Shown here: positions 25,973 through 34,744 of the stretch, piece by piece
How the letters are laid out: each line of letters starts with the position of its first letter
How positions within the stretch are numbered: position 1 is the stretch's first letter
The notes under the pieces: model-generated
What the model saw: the letters and a program-made list of their open reading frames with translations, nothing else
Told to the model about the DNA's origin: nothing
Databases searched by the model: none
Position numbers and translations under genes: made by a program
Assembly: GCA_902562135.1 (NCBI GenBank)
Contig: CACESE010000004.1
Coordinates: forward strand, 29,661-93,660
Origin: an uncultured SAR86 cluster bacterium
GTDB taxonomy: Bacteria > Pseudomonadota > Gammaproteobacteria > Magnimaribacterales > AG-339-G14
Length of the DNA stretch: 64,000 bases
Reading direction: 5' to 3'

Positions 25973-26389
25973 CTAATTATTTTTAGGGCCCCAAATAAGG
26001 CCTAAAATCATTAATAAAACGATAATCAAAAATGCCATACCTAAAGGCGTTGGCATTGCCGATCCATCTATATTCCCTACATAATCTATGAAGCCTTGAG
26101 CATTTTCTGGATTGCTCATATTGTCAATTCCAAAATCTGTGATGGCTTCCGAAGCGTTTCGCCAAGGAACAGTCGCTAAAGTAAATTGAATCCAAGAACC
26201 TGCAACGACACATAAACCAAATCCTGTGGATAAAAGTTTAGTGACAATATTTGATTCTGAATTTTCTCTTGTCATATTAGCTACTCTTAAGGCTAGCCAA
26301 ATTGCAATTATTGTTCCAATAAATGACATTGCGCTGATTAAGTAACCCATTTGGAAAAAACTCCATATAAGTTGTTCGGTTTCACTCAT
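25973..26389 (-). CDS. three-helix membrane protein, upstream member of a paralogous pair
   Basis: A 138-residue membrane protein that I do not recognise. The N-terminal region MSETEQLIWSFFQMGYLISAM begins helix 1; LLSTGFGLCVVAGSWIQF is helix 2; the loop carries ITDFGIDNMSNPENAQGFIDYVG; and PLGMAFLIIVLLMILGLIW is helix 3. Spacing to its paralogue is 11 bases, so the two are co-transcribed and could form a heteromer. AGGAGAG precedes the ATG. The 98-base gap to sco leaves it unclear whether it shares the oxidase transcript. Confidence 0.68.
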   Translation of the reverse strand: MSETEQLIWSFFQMGYLISAMSFIGTIIAIWLALRVANMTRENSESNIVTKLLSTGFGLCVVAGSWIQFTLATVPWRNASEAITDFGIDNMSNPENAQGFIDYVGNIDGSAMPTPLGMAFLIIVLLMILGLIWGPKNN

Positions 26390-26487
26390 TTTTCTCTCCT
26401 AAAAAAATTAAAAATATTGAGAATAAATCTCAATTCCTAGAATTAAAATAAAACATCAAACAAGTAATTTCAACAAAAATTAGTCGA

Positions 26488-27138
26488 CTATCTTGCGAAC
26501 GTTATGAGACTTTTTAGAGCTTTAGCTAGATTATCTGGGTTGTGTGGACTTTTAAAAAAACCAAAATATTTGCCATCAGGACTGATCAAAGCCAAATTCA
26601 TGCTGTGATCCATGTCGTAATTATTTTCCTCAGAATTTAAAACTGGCACGAAAGGCAAAGTCAAGTTAGTAGCCAGTTTATAAATTTCATCTATGCCTCC
26701 TGAGACTCCAATGAAATCTGAATTAAAAGCCTTTGCGTAATTTAGTATAGATTCTGGAGAGTCTCGATCGGGATCGACAGAGACGATAGTGAAATTAATT
26801 TCTGAAAGTAAATCTGGGGCTTCGGATTCTAGGATTTTTGCAGTTTTTGTCATTTGATTCATAGTCATTGGACACATATCTGGGCAAGAGGCAAACCCCA
26901 TAAAAATTAAATTCCATTTATCTTGCAAATTCTCATTAGTGAAAGCTTCCGTACCTGAAGCTAAATTAAAACTACTCAACTCTCTTTTGGTGTTCAATTT
27001 GTAAAATTTTAAAAGTTTGTATTGATCTGCTGTCAGTTCTTTTTCAGTGACCGTGTCATAAACAAACAAACCAATTACCATTGAGATTATGGCCAAACAA
27101 GAGATAACAGTGTATTTAATATTGTTACTTTGACTCAT
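26488..27138 (-). CDS. Sco1/SenC/PrrC-family copper chaperone
   Basis: A 216-residue membrane-anchored thioredoxin-fold protein that helps deliver copper to the CuA centre of cytochrome oxidase. One N-terminal helix anchors it (residues 10-27). The copper site is C85-P-D-M-C89 and H178 (DMDHS), all conserved. It is the last gene of the oxidase assembly run, two bases after haem O synthase. The copper-binding triad makes the assignment firm. Confidence 0.93.
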   Translation of the reverse strand: MSQSNNIKYTVISCLAIISMVIGLFVYDTVTEKELTADQYKLLKFYKLNTKRELSSFNLASGTEAFTNENLQDKWNLIFMGFASCPDMCPMTMNQMTKTAKILESEAPDLLSEINFTIVSVDPDRDSPESILNYAKAFNSDFIGVSGGIDEIYKLATNLTLPFVPVLNSEENNYDMDHSMNLALISPDGKYFGFFKSPHNPDNLAKALKSLITFAR

Positions 27139-27140
27139 TT

Positions 27141-28028
27141 TTAAAAAAAGATTCTATCTAAAGGCATCGCAATAAACAAAACTGTTAGATATATTATTGA
27201 ATAAAGAAAAAATGGAATAGCTTTTTTATTGACTTCGTCAAACTTCAAAGAAATAGCTAGGTAAATCAAAATTCCTCCTAAAAATGAAGACACAGCCAAA
27301 TAAAAAACTCCTAAATAGCCAGTTGCAAAAGGCAGCCAAGATACAGCTAGTAATAAAAATGAGTAAAGTAAAATTTGAGTCTTAGTGTACGGTATGCCCT
27401 TAACGACTGGCATCATAGGGACTCCAGCGTTTTCATAATCTTCTTTTCTATCTATTGCAAGCGCCCAAAAATGTGGCGGAGTCCAGACGAATACAATCAA
27501 GACTAAAAGCAATGGCAAAGAATCAATAGATCCAGTAACGGAGACCCAACCAAGCAAGGGAGGCATTGCTCCAGCTAAACCGCCAATGACGATGTTTTGT
27601 GTTCCTGTGTACTTTAGAATTTTTGTATAAAAGAAAGCATAAAAAACCCAAGTCCAAAAAGTTAAAAACCAAGACAAAAAATTATTAAAAGTTAACAAAA
27701 TTAAAGACCCAACAGTTAAAAGCGAAAATGCAAATACGATCGCATTTATCGTAGGAATAGCATTTTGTACTAAAGGACGTCTGCTTGTTCGTTTCATTTT
27801 GCTGTCAATCGAGACATCCAAGATTTGATTAGTAGCTGCACTAGATGCAGCAATCATGCCAATGCCGATGATGCCAGTCGTCACTTGCATAAGATTTGAT
27901 GAAAAACCCTCTGCCAAAAACATCGAAGTGGCAGCAGTCAAAACTAAAAGGTAAATTATGCTGGGCTTAGTTAATTCCAAATAAGCATTAAGATTTGATT
28001 TGGAATATTTAAGGCTATCTGTTGACAT
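27141..28028 (-). CDS. ctaB: protoheme IX farnesyltransferase (haem O synthase)
   Basis: A 295-residue UbiA-family prenyltransferase that farnesylates haem B to haem O, the step before haem A. The first metal/diphosphate motif is N67-QILD71-VSID75, followed by KRTSRRPL. The second is DRKEDYENAGVPMMP. About eight to nine membrane helices are visible. The start overlaps the ctaA stop by 14 bases, so translation is coupled with the next enzyme of the same pathway. Confidence 0.95.
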   Translation of the reverse strand: MSTDSLKYSKSNLNAYLELTKPSIIYLLVLTAATSMFLAEGFSSNLMQVTTGIIGIGMIAASSAATNQILDVSIDSKMKRTSRRPLVQNAIPTINAIVFAFSLLTVGSLILLTFNNFLSWFLTFWTWVFYAFFYTKILKYTGTQNIVIGGLAGAMPPLLGWVSVTGSIDSLPLLLVLIVFVWTPPHFWALAIDRKEDYENAGVPMMPVVKGIPYTKTQILLYSFLLLAVSWLPFATGYLGVFYLAVSSFLGGILIYLAISLKFDEVNKKAIPFFLYSIIYLTVLFIAMPLDRIFF

Positions 28029-29013
28029 TGATCTTTAGTCTAAAGTAAGAAATTGCTAATAATAAAAATAAAGCTCCTAAATTATGAGCGATTGCTACGT
28101 ATAAGGGAAGGCGGTAAATTATATTTGAAACGCCTAAGAGTAATTGTAAGAAAAGGAAAAAGCTTAAAATTCCAGAATATTTTTTTAAATTTTCTTTATA
28201 AAATGAAGCTATGAGGGCAATAAAGTAAAAAGTCACTATCAAAGCGCCTAATCTGTGCACTAAGTGGATAGCAGTCCTGGATTGATGATCAAGCTTACCG
28301 CCTAAGTAGTCAGGTCCAATACTTTGCATAAAATTAAATCCCATTTGAAAATTTGTGTCAGGAAGAATTTGTCCCTGACAAAGCGGAAAGTCTGGACACG
28401 CAAAAGCCGCATAATTGGAACTAAGCCATACACCTAAAATTATTTGCACTATTAATACGGGAAAAGCAAAGTTCAGTAACCCATAAGTATTTTTATTGAC
28501 TGAAATAGGTTCACTTGATCCTGTATCTAGATCTTTAAGTTTCATCCAAGTCAGAAATAGAAGAGTTGTGGTTGCAAAACCTCCAAGCAAGTGCAAAGTG
28601 ACTACTTGAGGCCAAAGCTTCAAACTAACTGTCAAATAACCAAAAGTCGATTGACATAAAACTAAAACTACTAGGGAACCTGTTAGCTTTGTTACTAATG
28701 AATTGAAAGGTTTTAGATATAAAGACATCGCGAAAAGCCCAATAATTAATAACCCTAAAAAACCAGCAAAATATCTATGAACAACTTCAGGTATTGCTTT
28801 TTCAATTTCAAATTTTCTTTCAGGATACAATTCATTTGCTTGCGCGATTTCAGCTTCAGTCATTGGAAAAATTGCAAAACCATAGCAACCAGGCCAATCT
28901 GGACAACCTAATCCGGCATCAACTAATCTAGTCCAAGCGCCTAAACTGACGACTCCAAAAGCTAAGAAAACTCCTAGAAAAGCGACGATCTTTATTTTTT
29001 TTAAACTAACCAA
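28015..29013 (-). CDS. ctaA: haem A synthase
   Basis: A 332-residue Cox15/CtaA monooxygenase converting haem O to haem A. Eight membrane helices in two homologous halves. The conserved haem-ligand histidines lie in VVHRYFAG, LHLLGGF, LVHRLGA and AHNLGAL. A periplasmic cysteine pair is present in each half (CPDWPGC and CPDFPLC), matching the type with disulfide-linked cysteines. Overlaps both its neighbours. Together with ctaB it supplies haem A to the aa3 oxidase encoded upstream. Confidence 0.94.
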   Translation of the reverse strand: MVSLKKIKIVAFLGVFLAFGVVSLGAWTRLVDAGLGCPDWPGCYGFAIFPMTEAEIAQANELYPERKFEIEKAIPEVVHRYFAGFLGLLIIGLFAMSLYLKPFNSLVTKLTGSLVVLVLCQSTFGYLTVSLKLWPQVVTLHLLGGFATTTLLFLTWMKLKDLDTGSSEPISVNKNTYGLLNFAFPVLIVQIILGVWLSSNYAAFACPDFPLCQGQILPDTNFQMGFNFMQSIGPDYLGGKLDHQSRTAIHLVHRLGALIVTFYFIALIASFYKENLKKYSGILSFFLFLQLLLGVSNIIYRLPLYVAIAHNLGALFLLLAISYFRLKINVNR

Positions 29014-29593
29014 TTTTTGATGCCCTTAGTAATTTTTTTAAATCTGCTAACAATTTTTTTCCATCTATGTTGCCAGAGTAATAAAGAATCACATTGCCCA
29101 GTGGATCGGCCACAAAAATATTAGGCGACTCAAAGAGATCTACTTGAGATTCTCTAAATTTGTTTTCTAATAAATCAAGATCTTTTATGGTTATAAAATT
29201 TAAGTCTTCATAATTAGAAACTAGACCTGGCTGCACAAGATTTAAACCAGATGCAGTGGAAGCGACATATCTTTTGAACCTACCTTGTTCCCTCGCTAAC
29301 AAAATATTTACTTGCCTCGCAATGTAAATTGTTTCAAGACAAGCTTCGTCACATTTATCTTTTATGAAAGTAATTAACATCCACTTCCTTTCCATACTGT
29401 CGATGTCTAGGTATTGATAATCTAACTCAAGGTCAAGTTCTCCTAAATAAAGACTGGGCTCAAGGAGATCGCCATAATTGACTTTGGCTTTCGGCCCAAA
29501 ACCTAAATAATACCAAGCAGTACTAAGCGTGATGACCAATATTGGAGTCATAAATATTGTTAAAGCAATGTAAAAGCCTCGGTTCTGACTCAT
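29006..29593 (-). CDS. membrane-anchored thioredoxin-like protein with CxxxC motif
   Basis: A 195-residue protein with one N-terminal helix (residues 8-30) and a thioredoxin-like domain. A Sco-like C81-D-E-A-C85 stands where Sco proteins bind copper, but I see no equivalent of the Sco copper histidine. Genes of this kind between SURF1 and haem A synthase are known in gammaproteobacterial oxidase loci but their role is unsettled; reduction of CuA-site cysteines or copper transfer are plausible. Overlaps both surf1 (ATGA) and ctaA (eight bases). Confidence 0.8.
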   Translation of the reverse strand: MSQNRGFYIALTIFMTPILVITLSTAWYYLGFGPKAKVNYGDLLEPSLYLGELDLELDYQYLDIDSMERKWMLITFIKDKCDEACLETIYIARQVNILLAREQGRFKRYVASTASGLNLVQPGLVSNYEDLNFITIKDLDLLENKFRESQVDLFESPNIFVADPLGNVILYYSGNIDGKKLLADLKKLLRASKIG

Positions 29594-30285
29594 TTACTTT
29601 TTCCTCTAAAAAGATAAACAAATACGCCTAATACTATTACCAATGAAAGTCCAAACCATTGAGCGGCGTAACCAAAATGTCTATATGAAGATAAATTAAT
29701 GGGCTTCCAAATTGACGTGAAAGCAGCTGGAGAAAGATCCGATAATTCCAAGACAAATGGCTTAAAATTTATTCCTACAATTTCTTCCATCTCTTTTATT
29801 GCCAAGGACTGAATAAGAAAAAAGTTATCATCTAACTTTAGGGTTGTGTCATTACTCAGAGTTAAGCCACTTGAAGCTGGTCTCAAGGTACCTACAATAG
29901 ACATAATCTCATTCGGCGTTTCTATTTTCATAAAGTTTTGTCTGTCTTGCATTTCAACCCATCCTCTCGAAACTATAATCGCTGAGCCGTCTTCTAATTC
30001 AAACGGACTTAAAACCACCACACCAGGTTTGCCGTCGTAAATCTTGTTATCTAAATAAAAAAGATTTTGTAAAAATCTACCTCTAATGGAAATATTACGG
30101 TACAGATTAATTTTCGAATCGAGATTATAGGTTATTTCTTCTACCGGATAGGATTGCTGAAAGGAAAAAGTATTTTCTAATTCCCTTTTTTCATATCCCC
30201 TATTTATTTGCCAAATGCCAAGAGATAATGTCAATAAAAATAAAGCAAAGAAAGTAGTTAGTGCTGCCGATCTTACTTTACTCAT
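29590..30285 (-). CDS. SURF1-family cytochrome oxidase assembly protein
   Basis: A 231-residue SURF1 (Shy1) homologue, involved in haem A insertion into subunit I. Two membrane helices, at residues 7-25 and about 208-226, bracket a periplasmic domain. SURF1 signatures include the N-terminal LGIWQINRGYEKRELE, VSRGWV in the middle and the C-terminal YRHFGYAAQWFGLSLV. The stop overlaps the next gene's ATG, so the group is translated as a unit. Confidence 0.92.
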   Translation of the reverse strand: MSKVRSAALTTFFALFLLTLSLGIWQINRGYEKRELENTFSFQQSYPVEEITYNLDSKINLYRNISIRGRFLQNLFYLDNKIYDGKPGVVVLSPFELEDGSAIIVSRGWVEMQDRQNFMKIETPNEIMSIVGTLRPASSGLTLSNDTTLKLDDNFFLIQSLAIKEMEEIVGINFKPFVLELSDLSPAAFTSIWKPINLSSYRHFGYAAQWFGLSLVIVLGVFVYLFRGKSK

Positions 30286-30306
30286 AATTAAACTATACTA
30301 CCTACC

Positions 30307-30516
30307 ATGATTTTCAAAATAATAATCGTCATCCTTGCAGCTTCAATGTTGATAAGTCTATTTTCAAGCGCATTTTTTTTATTCAGAGATAAAGGTTCGA
30401 CATCAAGAGCTTTCTATTCCCTAAGAGTCAGAGTTGCCATTGCTTTGCTTTTATTAGCCACGATTGCTGTTGGGATTTCTACAGGGAATTTGGAAGTCGG
30501 AGCGCCTTGGGGCTAA
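30307..30516 (+). CDS. DUF2909-type twin-helix membrane protein
   Basis: A 69-residue protein with two membrane helices (residues 3-25 and 42-60) joined by a short polar segment (FRDKGSTSRAFYSLRVR). DUF2909 proteins are found next to surf1/coxC in other gammaproteobacteria on the opposite strand, exactly as here; function unknown but probably linked to the oxidase. It is divergent from surf1 and its stop codon overlaps the end of subunit III. Confidence 0.8.
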   Translation: MIFKIIIVILAASMLISLFSSAFFLFRDKGSTSRAFYSLRVRVAIALLLLATIAVGISTGNLEVGAPWG

Positions 30517-31415
30517 AAAACATATACAACGAGCACCAAGAGTATCCAAACTACATCCACAAAATGCCAGTACCATGACCCTGCTGCTAAGCCAAAGTGG
30601 TCATGTTCACTAAAAGCCCCTCTGAAACCTCTTATCGTCATAATTGTGAGAATGATCGCTCCCAAGCAGACATGAAATCCATGAAATCCCGTCATCAAAA
30701 AGAAAGTCGTGCCATAGATTCCTGCACCTAGAGTTAGTCCCATGTGAGCATAAGCCTCATAATATTCGACACTTTGTAGAACTACAAAAATATATCCCAG
30801 AGTTAAAGTCACAACCATCCAGAGCTTAAAGGCTTTACGATTATCTTTCTTTAGAGCAGCCTCAGCTAGAGCAATTGTTCCGCTCGAAGTGACTAAGCAC
30901 AACGTGTTCCAAAAAGGGAGCCAAGTATGTATTTTTGAAATATGGGGAATTGACATGTTGTGGTGTGCTCCTGGAAATCTTTCATTATCAGGAGTTTCCA
31001 TCAAAGGCCAACTAGCTTCAAAACCAGGCCATAAAATATTTGTAATTCCTTTTTCTCCTTCGCCCCCAAGCCAAGGAACCGCAAAGATTCTTACATATCC
31101 CAATGCCAAAAAGAAGGCAAAGAAAAACATGACTTCAGAAAATATAAACCAAGACATTCCATGCACAAAAGATGTGTTCAATTGATCACTGTACATTCCA
31201 GAATCATTTTCTTTAATTACTTCAGAGAACCAAAAAAACATGGTCCCCCACATCATTAAGAAACTTGATATCAAAATCCAATGTGAGTAAGAATCTTCTT
31301 TCCCGAGATCATTTATTGTATATCCAGCTCCATATACAAAGAGTAGTAGTGAAAGAGCCATAAAGATTGGCAATCTACTGCTAGCCGGAACGTAATATGA
31401 AGATTCAGAACTCAT
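30513..31415 (-). CDS. ctaE: cytochrome c oxidase subunit III
   Basis: A 300-residue CoxC/CtaE with seven membrane helices. Typical elements are SWFIFSEVMFFFAFF, the conserved glutamate in the same helix, GFHGFHVCLGAI, and the C-terminal AGSWYWHFVDVVWILLV. It stabilises proton uptake in subunit I. The start is adjacent to the ctaG stop, so the subunits and Cox11 are translated in order. Confidence 0.96.
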   Translation of the reverse strand: MSSESSYYVPASSRLPIFMALSLLLFVYGAGYTINDLGKEDSYSHWILISSFLMMWGTMFFWFSEVIKENDSGMYSDQLNTSFVHGMSWFIFSEVMFFFAFFLALGYVRIFAVPWLGGEGEKGITNILWPGFEASWPLMETPDNERFPGAHHNMSIPHISKIHTWLPFWNTLCLVTSSGTIALAEAALKKDNRKAFKLWMVVTLTLGYIFVVLQSVEYYEAYAHMGLTLGAGIYGTTFFLMTGFHGFHVCLGAIILTIMTIRGFRGAFSEHDHFGLAAGSWYWHFVDVVWILLVLVVYVF

Positions 31416-31939
31416 TATTTATATGCAAATTGTTCAGTAACGTCAAACAAAGTATACCCTAAAGCCAAAGAAGAAATGTCGTCTGGAATTTCAGGATCTA
31501 TTATAAATTTTACTGGAATTGTTATGGATTCTCCTGCAGCTAAGTACTGTTGCTCGAAACAAAAACATTCTGTTTTATGAAAGTATTTTGCTCCTCTTCC
31601 CGGAGAAACACTGGGAATAGCTTGAGCCACCATAGGCTCCAATGTTGTATTAGTAAAAGTGAAATTCATTAAATAATCTTTACCGGTTTCTATTTGCATT
31701 TGAGGGGAGTCAGCTTTGAAACTCCAAGGCATATTTTTATTATTTAAAGTAACAAAAGTTACCTTCATGCTTCGAGATTGTAGTTCTTCATCATAAGAGA
31801 CGAAGGTAGGACCAGATACTTTTCCGTTTAATCCGGTGATATCACAGAAAATATCGTAAAGCGGAACTAAAGCGAAACCAAAGCCAAACATTCCAAATGT
31901 AAGAAGCAACAAGCGAAATACATTTTTTGTTTGGCCCAT
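31415..31939 (-). CDS. ctaG: cytochrome c oxidase assembly protein CtaG/Cox11
   Basis: A 174-residue copper chaperone for the CuB centre. One N-terminal membrane helix (residues 8-28) and an immunoglobulin-like periplasmic domain. The copper motif is C125-F-C127-F, with a further conserved C32 just after the membrane helix. Located between subunits I and III, which is standard in proteobacterial oxidase operons, four bases after ctaD. Confidence 0.95.
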   Translation of the reverse strand: MGQTKNVFRLLLLTFGMFGFGFALVPLYDIFCDITGLNGKVSGPTFVSYDEELQSRSMKVTFVTLNNKNMPWSFKADSPQMQIETGKDYLMNFTFTNTTLEPMVAQAIPSVSPGRGAKYFHKTECFCFEQQYLAAGESITIPVKFIIDPEIPDDISSLALGYTLFDVTEQFAYK

Positions 31940-31943
31940 CTTT

Positions 31944-33551
31944 TTAACTATTAGTTTGCGGTTTAGTTAGATCAGGAGAAGTTTCAAATGTGTGATAAGG
32001 AGCAGGCGAATCAACAGTCCATTCCAAACCTTTACCTTTGGCCCCTTCCCATACTTCTGCGGTTGCACTTTTTCCATAGTAAACACATTTTAAAACGTTG
32101 AATAAAAAGAGTAATTGCGACAAACCAAACAGAAATGCTCCTACACTTACAATCATGTTGTAATCAGCAAACTGCATAGCGTAATCAGGTATTCTTCTTG
32201 GCATACCTGCAAGACCTACAAAATGCATTGGGAAAAAGGTCAAATTTACCGAAATGAAAGACAGCCAGAAGTGGGTTTTTCCTAAAACTTCATCATACAT
32301 GTAACCGGTCCATTTAGGCAGCCAGTAGTAAACTGCAGCTACAATTGAAAATAAAGCACCTGGAACTAATACGTAGTGAAAGTGAGCGACCACAAAATAA
32401 GTGTCATGATATTGAAAATCTGCAGGTGCTATTGCCAACATCAGTCCAGAAAGCCCTCCAATCGTAAACAATGCTACAAAAGCAATGGCAAATAACATTG
32501 GCGTCTCAAAAGTTAGAGATCCCCTGAACATAGTCGACAGCCAGTTAAAGACTTTTACTCCAGTAGGAATTGCAATTAACATCGTCGAGTACATAAAGAA
32601 AAGCTCACCCGCGATAGGCATCCCAACAGTAAACATGTGATGTGCCCAAACTACAAATGATAAAAGCGCAATTGATGCAATTGCATAAACCATGGAAGAA
32701 TAGCCAAATATTGGCTTTCTTGAAAAAGTCTCAATGATATGTGAAATGATTCCAAATGCAGGCAGGATCATTATGTAAACTTCCGGATGTCCGAAAAACC
32801 AAAAGACGTGTTGGAATAAAACTGGATCTCCTCCTCCAGCTGCATTAAAGAAGGAAGTTCCAAAATGAATATCCATAAGCATCATAGTGACTGCTCCAGC
32901 TAAAACAGGCATTACTGCAATCAGTAGATAGGCAGTAATTAACCAAGACCAGACAAAGAGAGGCATTTTCATCAATGTCATCCCTGGCGCTCTCATATTT
33001 AGAATAGTAGTAATAATATTAATAGAACCCATAATTGAAGAAGCTCCCATTATGTGAACTGAAAAAATAAAAAAAGTGACTGTGGGTGGAGCGTATTCTG
33101 TAGATAAAGGAGCATAGAAAGTCCAACCAAAGTTCGGCGCCCCGCCTTCCATTAAAAAGGTTGAAAGCAAAACACCGAAAGCCGCAGGCAGTATCCAAAA
33201 ACTTAAGTTATTTAATCTAGGTAAAGCCATATCTGGTGCGCCAATTTGCATTGGAATCATCCAGTTAGCTAATCCCACAAAAGCGGGCATGATTACTCCA
33301 AAGACCATTATCAAGCCATGGTTGGTAACCATTTGATTATAAAATTCAGGAGAGACAATTTGACTGCCTGGCTCAAAAAGCTCTGCTCTAATCACCATTG
33401 CCATGGCTCCACCTACAAACAGCATAATGAAACTGAACCATAAATAAAGCGATCCAATATCTTTATGATTGGTTGTATACAACCATCGAGAGAACCCTTT
33501 TGCTGGTCCGTGGTGGTGATCGTCGTGATGTGACTCTATGACTGCGCTCAT
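31944..33551 (-). CDS. ctaD: cytochrome c oxidase subunit I
   Basis: A 535-residue haem-copper oxidase catalytic subunit with 12 helices. Ligand motifs are HGLIMVF (haem a), HPEVYIMILPAFG (CuB His with the cross-linked Tyr), WAHHMFTVG (CuB), and HDTYFVVAHFHYVL (haem a3 and haem a). The presence of YxxxHPEVY and the overall sequence places it in the A-type (aa3) oxidases. It follows subunit II by ten bases. Confidence 0.97.
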   Translation of the reverse strand: MSAVIESHHDDHHHGPAKGFSRWLYTTNHKDIGSLYLWFSFIMLFVGGAMAMVIRAELFEPGSQIVSPEFYNQMVTNHGLIMVFGVIMPAFVGLANWMIPMQIGAPDMALPRLNNLSFWILPAAFGVLLSTFLMEGGAPNFGWTFYAPLSTEYAPPTVTFFIFSVHIMGASSIMGSINIITTILNMRAPGMTLMKMPLFVWSWLITAYLLIAVMPVLAGAVTMMLMDIHFGTSFFNAAGGGDPVLFQHVFWFFGHPEVYIMILPAFGIISHIIETFSRKPIFGYSSMVYAIASIALLSFVVWAHHMFTVGMPIAGELFFMYSTMLIAIPTGVKVFNWLSTMFRGSLTFETPMLFAIAFVALFTIGGLSGLMLAIAPADFQYHDTYFVVAHFHYVLVPGALFSIVAAVYYWLPKWTGYMYDEVLGKTHFWLSFISVNLTFFPMHFVGLAGMPRRIPDYAMQFADYNMIVSVGAFLFGLSQLLFLFNVLKCVYYGKSATAEVWEGAKGKGLEWTVDSPAPYHTFETSPDLTKPQTNS

Positions 33552-33561
33552 TTTTTTCCTC

Positions 33562-34689
33562 TTATAATTTATTAGTTTTGTAATCTAAAATTTCTTTAGG
33601 AGCTACAATTTCTCCGTTGCCGTTAACGTCATTGCCCCATGATCTTTTTGTGTAAGTTATAACTGCCGCGATTTCAACCTCAGTTAGTTGTTCTGCGTAA
33701 GATTGCATTGCAGCGCCTTGAACTCCTTCCATTAAAATCTCTATCTGTCTCGCCTTGTCATTCATGACAATATCGCTTCCAGCCAGAGCTGGAAAGACTG
33801 GCGCCAATCCTTCGCCATTAACCTGATGACATGCAACACAATTTTTTTGATAAACCCCTTCTCCCATAGCCATTAACTCTTCTGCGGTCCAAAGTTTTTC
33901 AGTTAAGGCCGCTTGTTGGAGCTTGGCTTCTTTCTTTTGGATAATAAATTCTTTGTATTCTTCGGGTGAAACTGCTTCGACAACAATAGGCATGTATCCG
34001 TGGTATTGTCCGCAAAGTTCAGTGCACTGGCCTCTAAATATTCCAGGCTCATTAACCTGCGTCCAACCAGTGTTAACAAATCCAGGAATCGCGTCTTGCT
34101 TTATAGCAAAATCTGGTACCCACCAAGAGTGGATAACATCATTTGCAGTTATTAGAAACCTGATTCTTGCTCCAGTAGGAATGACTAAATGTTCATCTAC
34201 TTCTAGCAAATAATTTTCTCCTTTTGGTGCGAGATTATTTCTCTCATCCAAAGAGGTAGAGAGGTTACTAAAGAAACTAACTTCGTCTTCTATGTATTCA
34301 TATTGCCATTTCCACTGATGACCGGTAATTAAAATATTAATGTCACCTTCTGTATCATCGTAAGCTCTAATCATTGTTATCGTTGCGGGTATCGACATGC
34401 CAATTAAGATTAAGGCAAAAAGGATAGTCCAAGTAAATTCCAAGAAAGTGCTATCATCAAATTTAGCTGCTTCCACTCCTTCTTTTTTTCTATACCTAAA
34501 AAGTATGAAAGCCATTGCGCCCAAAACAGCTACCCCGATTGCAAAACAAATCCAGAATATAGTCATGTGTAGACCAAAGATTTCTTGCCCCAGAGCGGTC
34601 GCACCAGGTGACATATTTATGTCGTCCCAGCCAGCAAAAACTGACAAAGACATAAATGGCAAAGCAAACAGAAATGTTCTAAAAATCAT
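33562..34689 (-). CDS. ctaC: cytochrome c oxidase subunit II with C-terminal cytochrome c domain
   Basis: About 375 residues: signal peptide, two membrane helices, a cupredoxin CuA domain and a fused haem-c domain. In the numbering that includes two extra N-terminal residues, CuA ligands are C224-TEL-C228, H232 and M235, and the haem site is C286-VAC-H290. The fused haem identifies a caa3-like subunit II, so electrons can enter directly from cytochrome c4 or another donor. I used the ATG at 34689; a GTG at 34695 is in frame and also possible. First gene of the oxidase operon. Confidence 0.94.
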   Translation of the reverse strand: MIFRTFLFALPFMSLSVFAGWDDINMSPGATALGQEIFGLHMTIFWICFAIGVAVLGAMAFILFRYRKKEGVEAAKFDDSTFLEFTWTILFALILIGMSIPATITMIRAYDDTEGDINILITGHQWKWQYEYIEDEVSFFSNLSTSLDERNNLAPKGENYLLEVDEHLVIPTGARIRFLITANDVIHSWWVPDFAIKQDAIPGFVNTGWTQVNEPGIFRGQCTELCGQYHGYMPIVVEAVSPEEYKEFIIQKKEAKLQQAALTEKLWTAEELMAMGEGVYQKNCVACHQVNGEGLAPVFPALAGSDIVMNDKARQIEILMEGVQGAAMQSYAEQLTEVEIAAVITYTKRSWGNDVNGNGEIVAPKEILDYKTNKL

Positions 34690-34744
34690 CTTCACTCGAA
34701 ACGTATTAGATTGAAATTTGTCTGTATTTTAGCTTATAAAGAGC

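Noticed and set aside
26481..26490. Ten-base palindrome TAGTCGACTA at the end of sco
   Set aside because: It has no loop or T-run for a terminator and is short enough to be chance.
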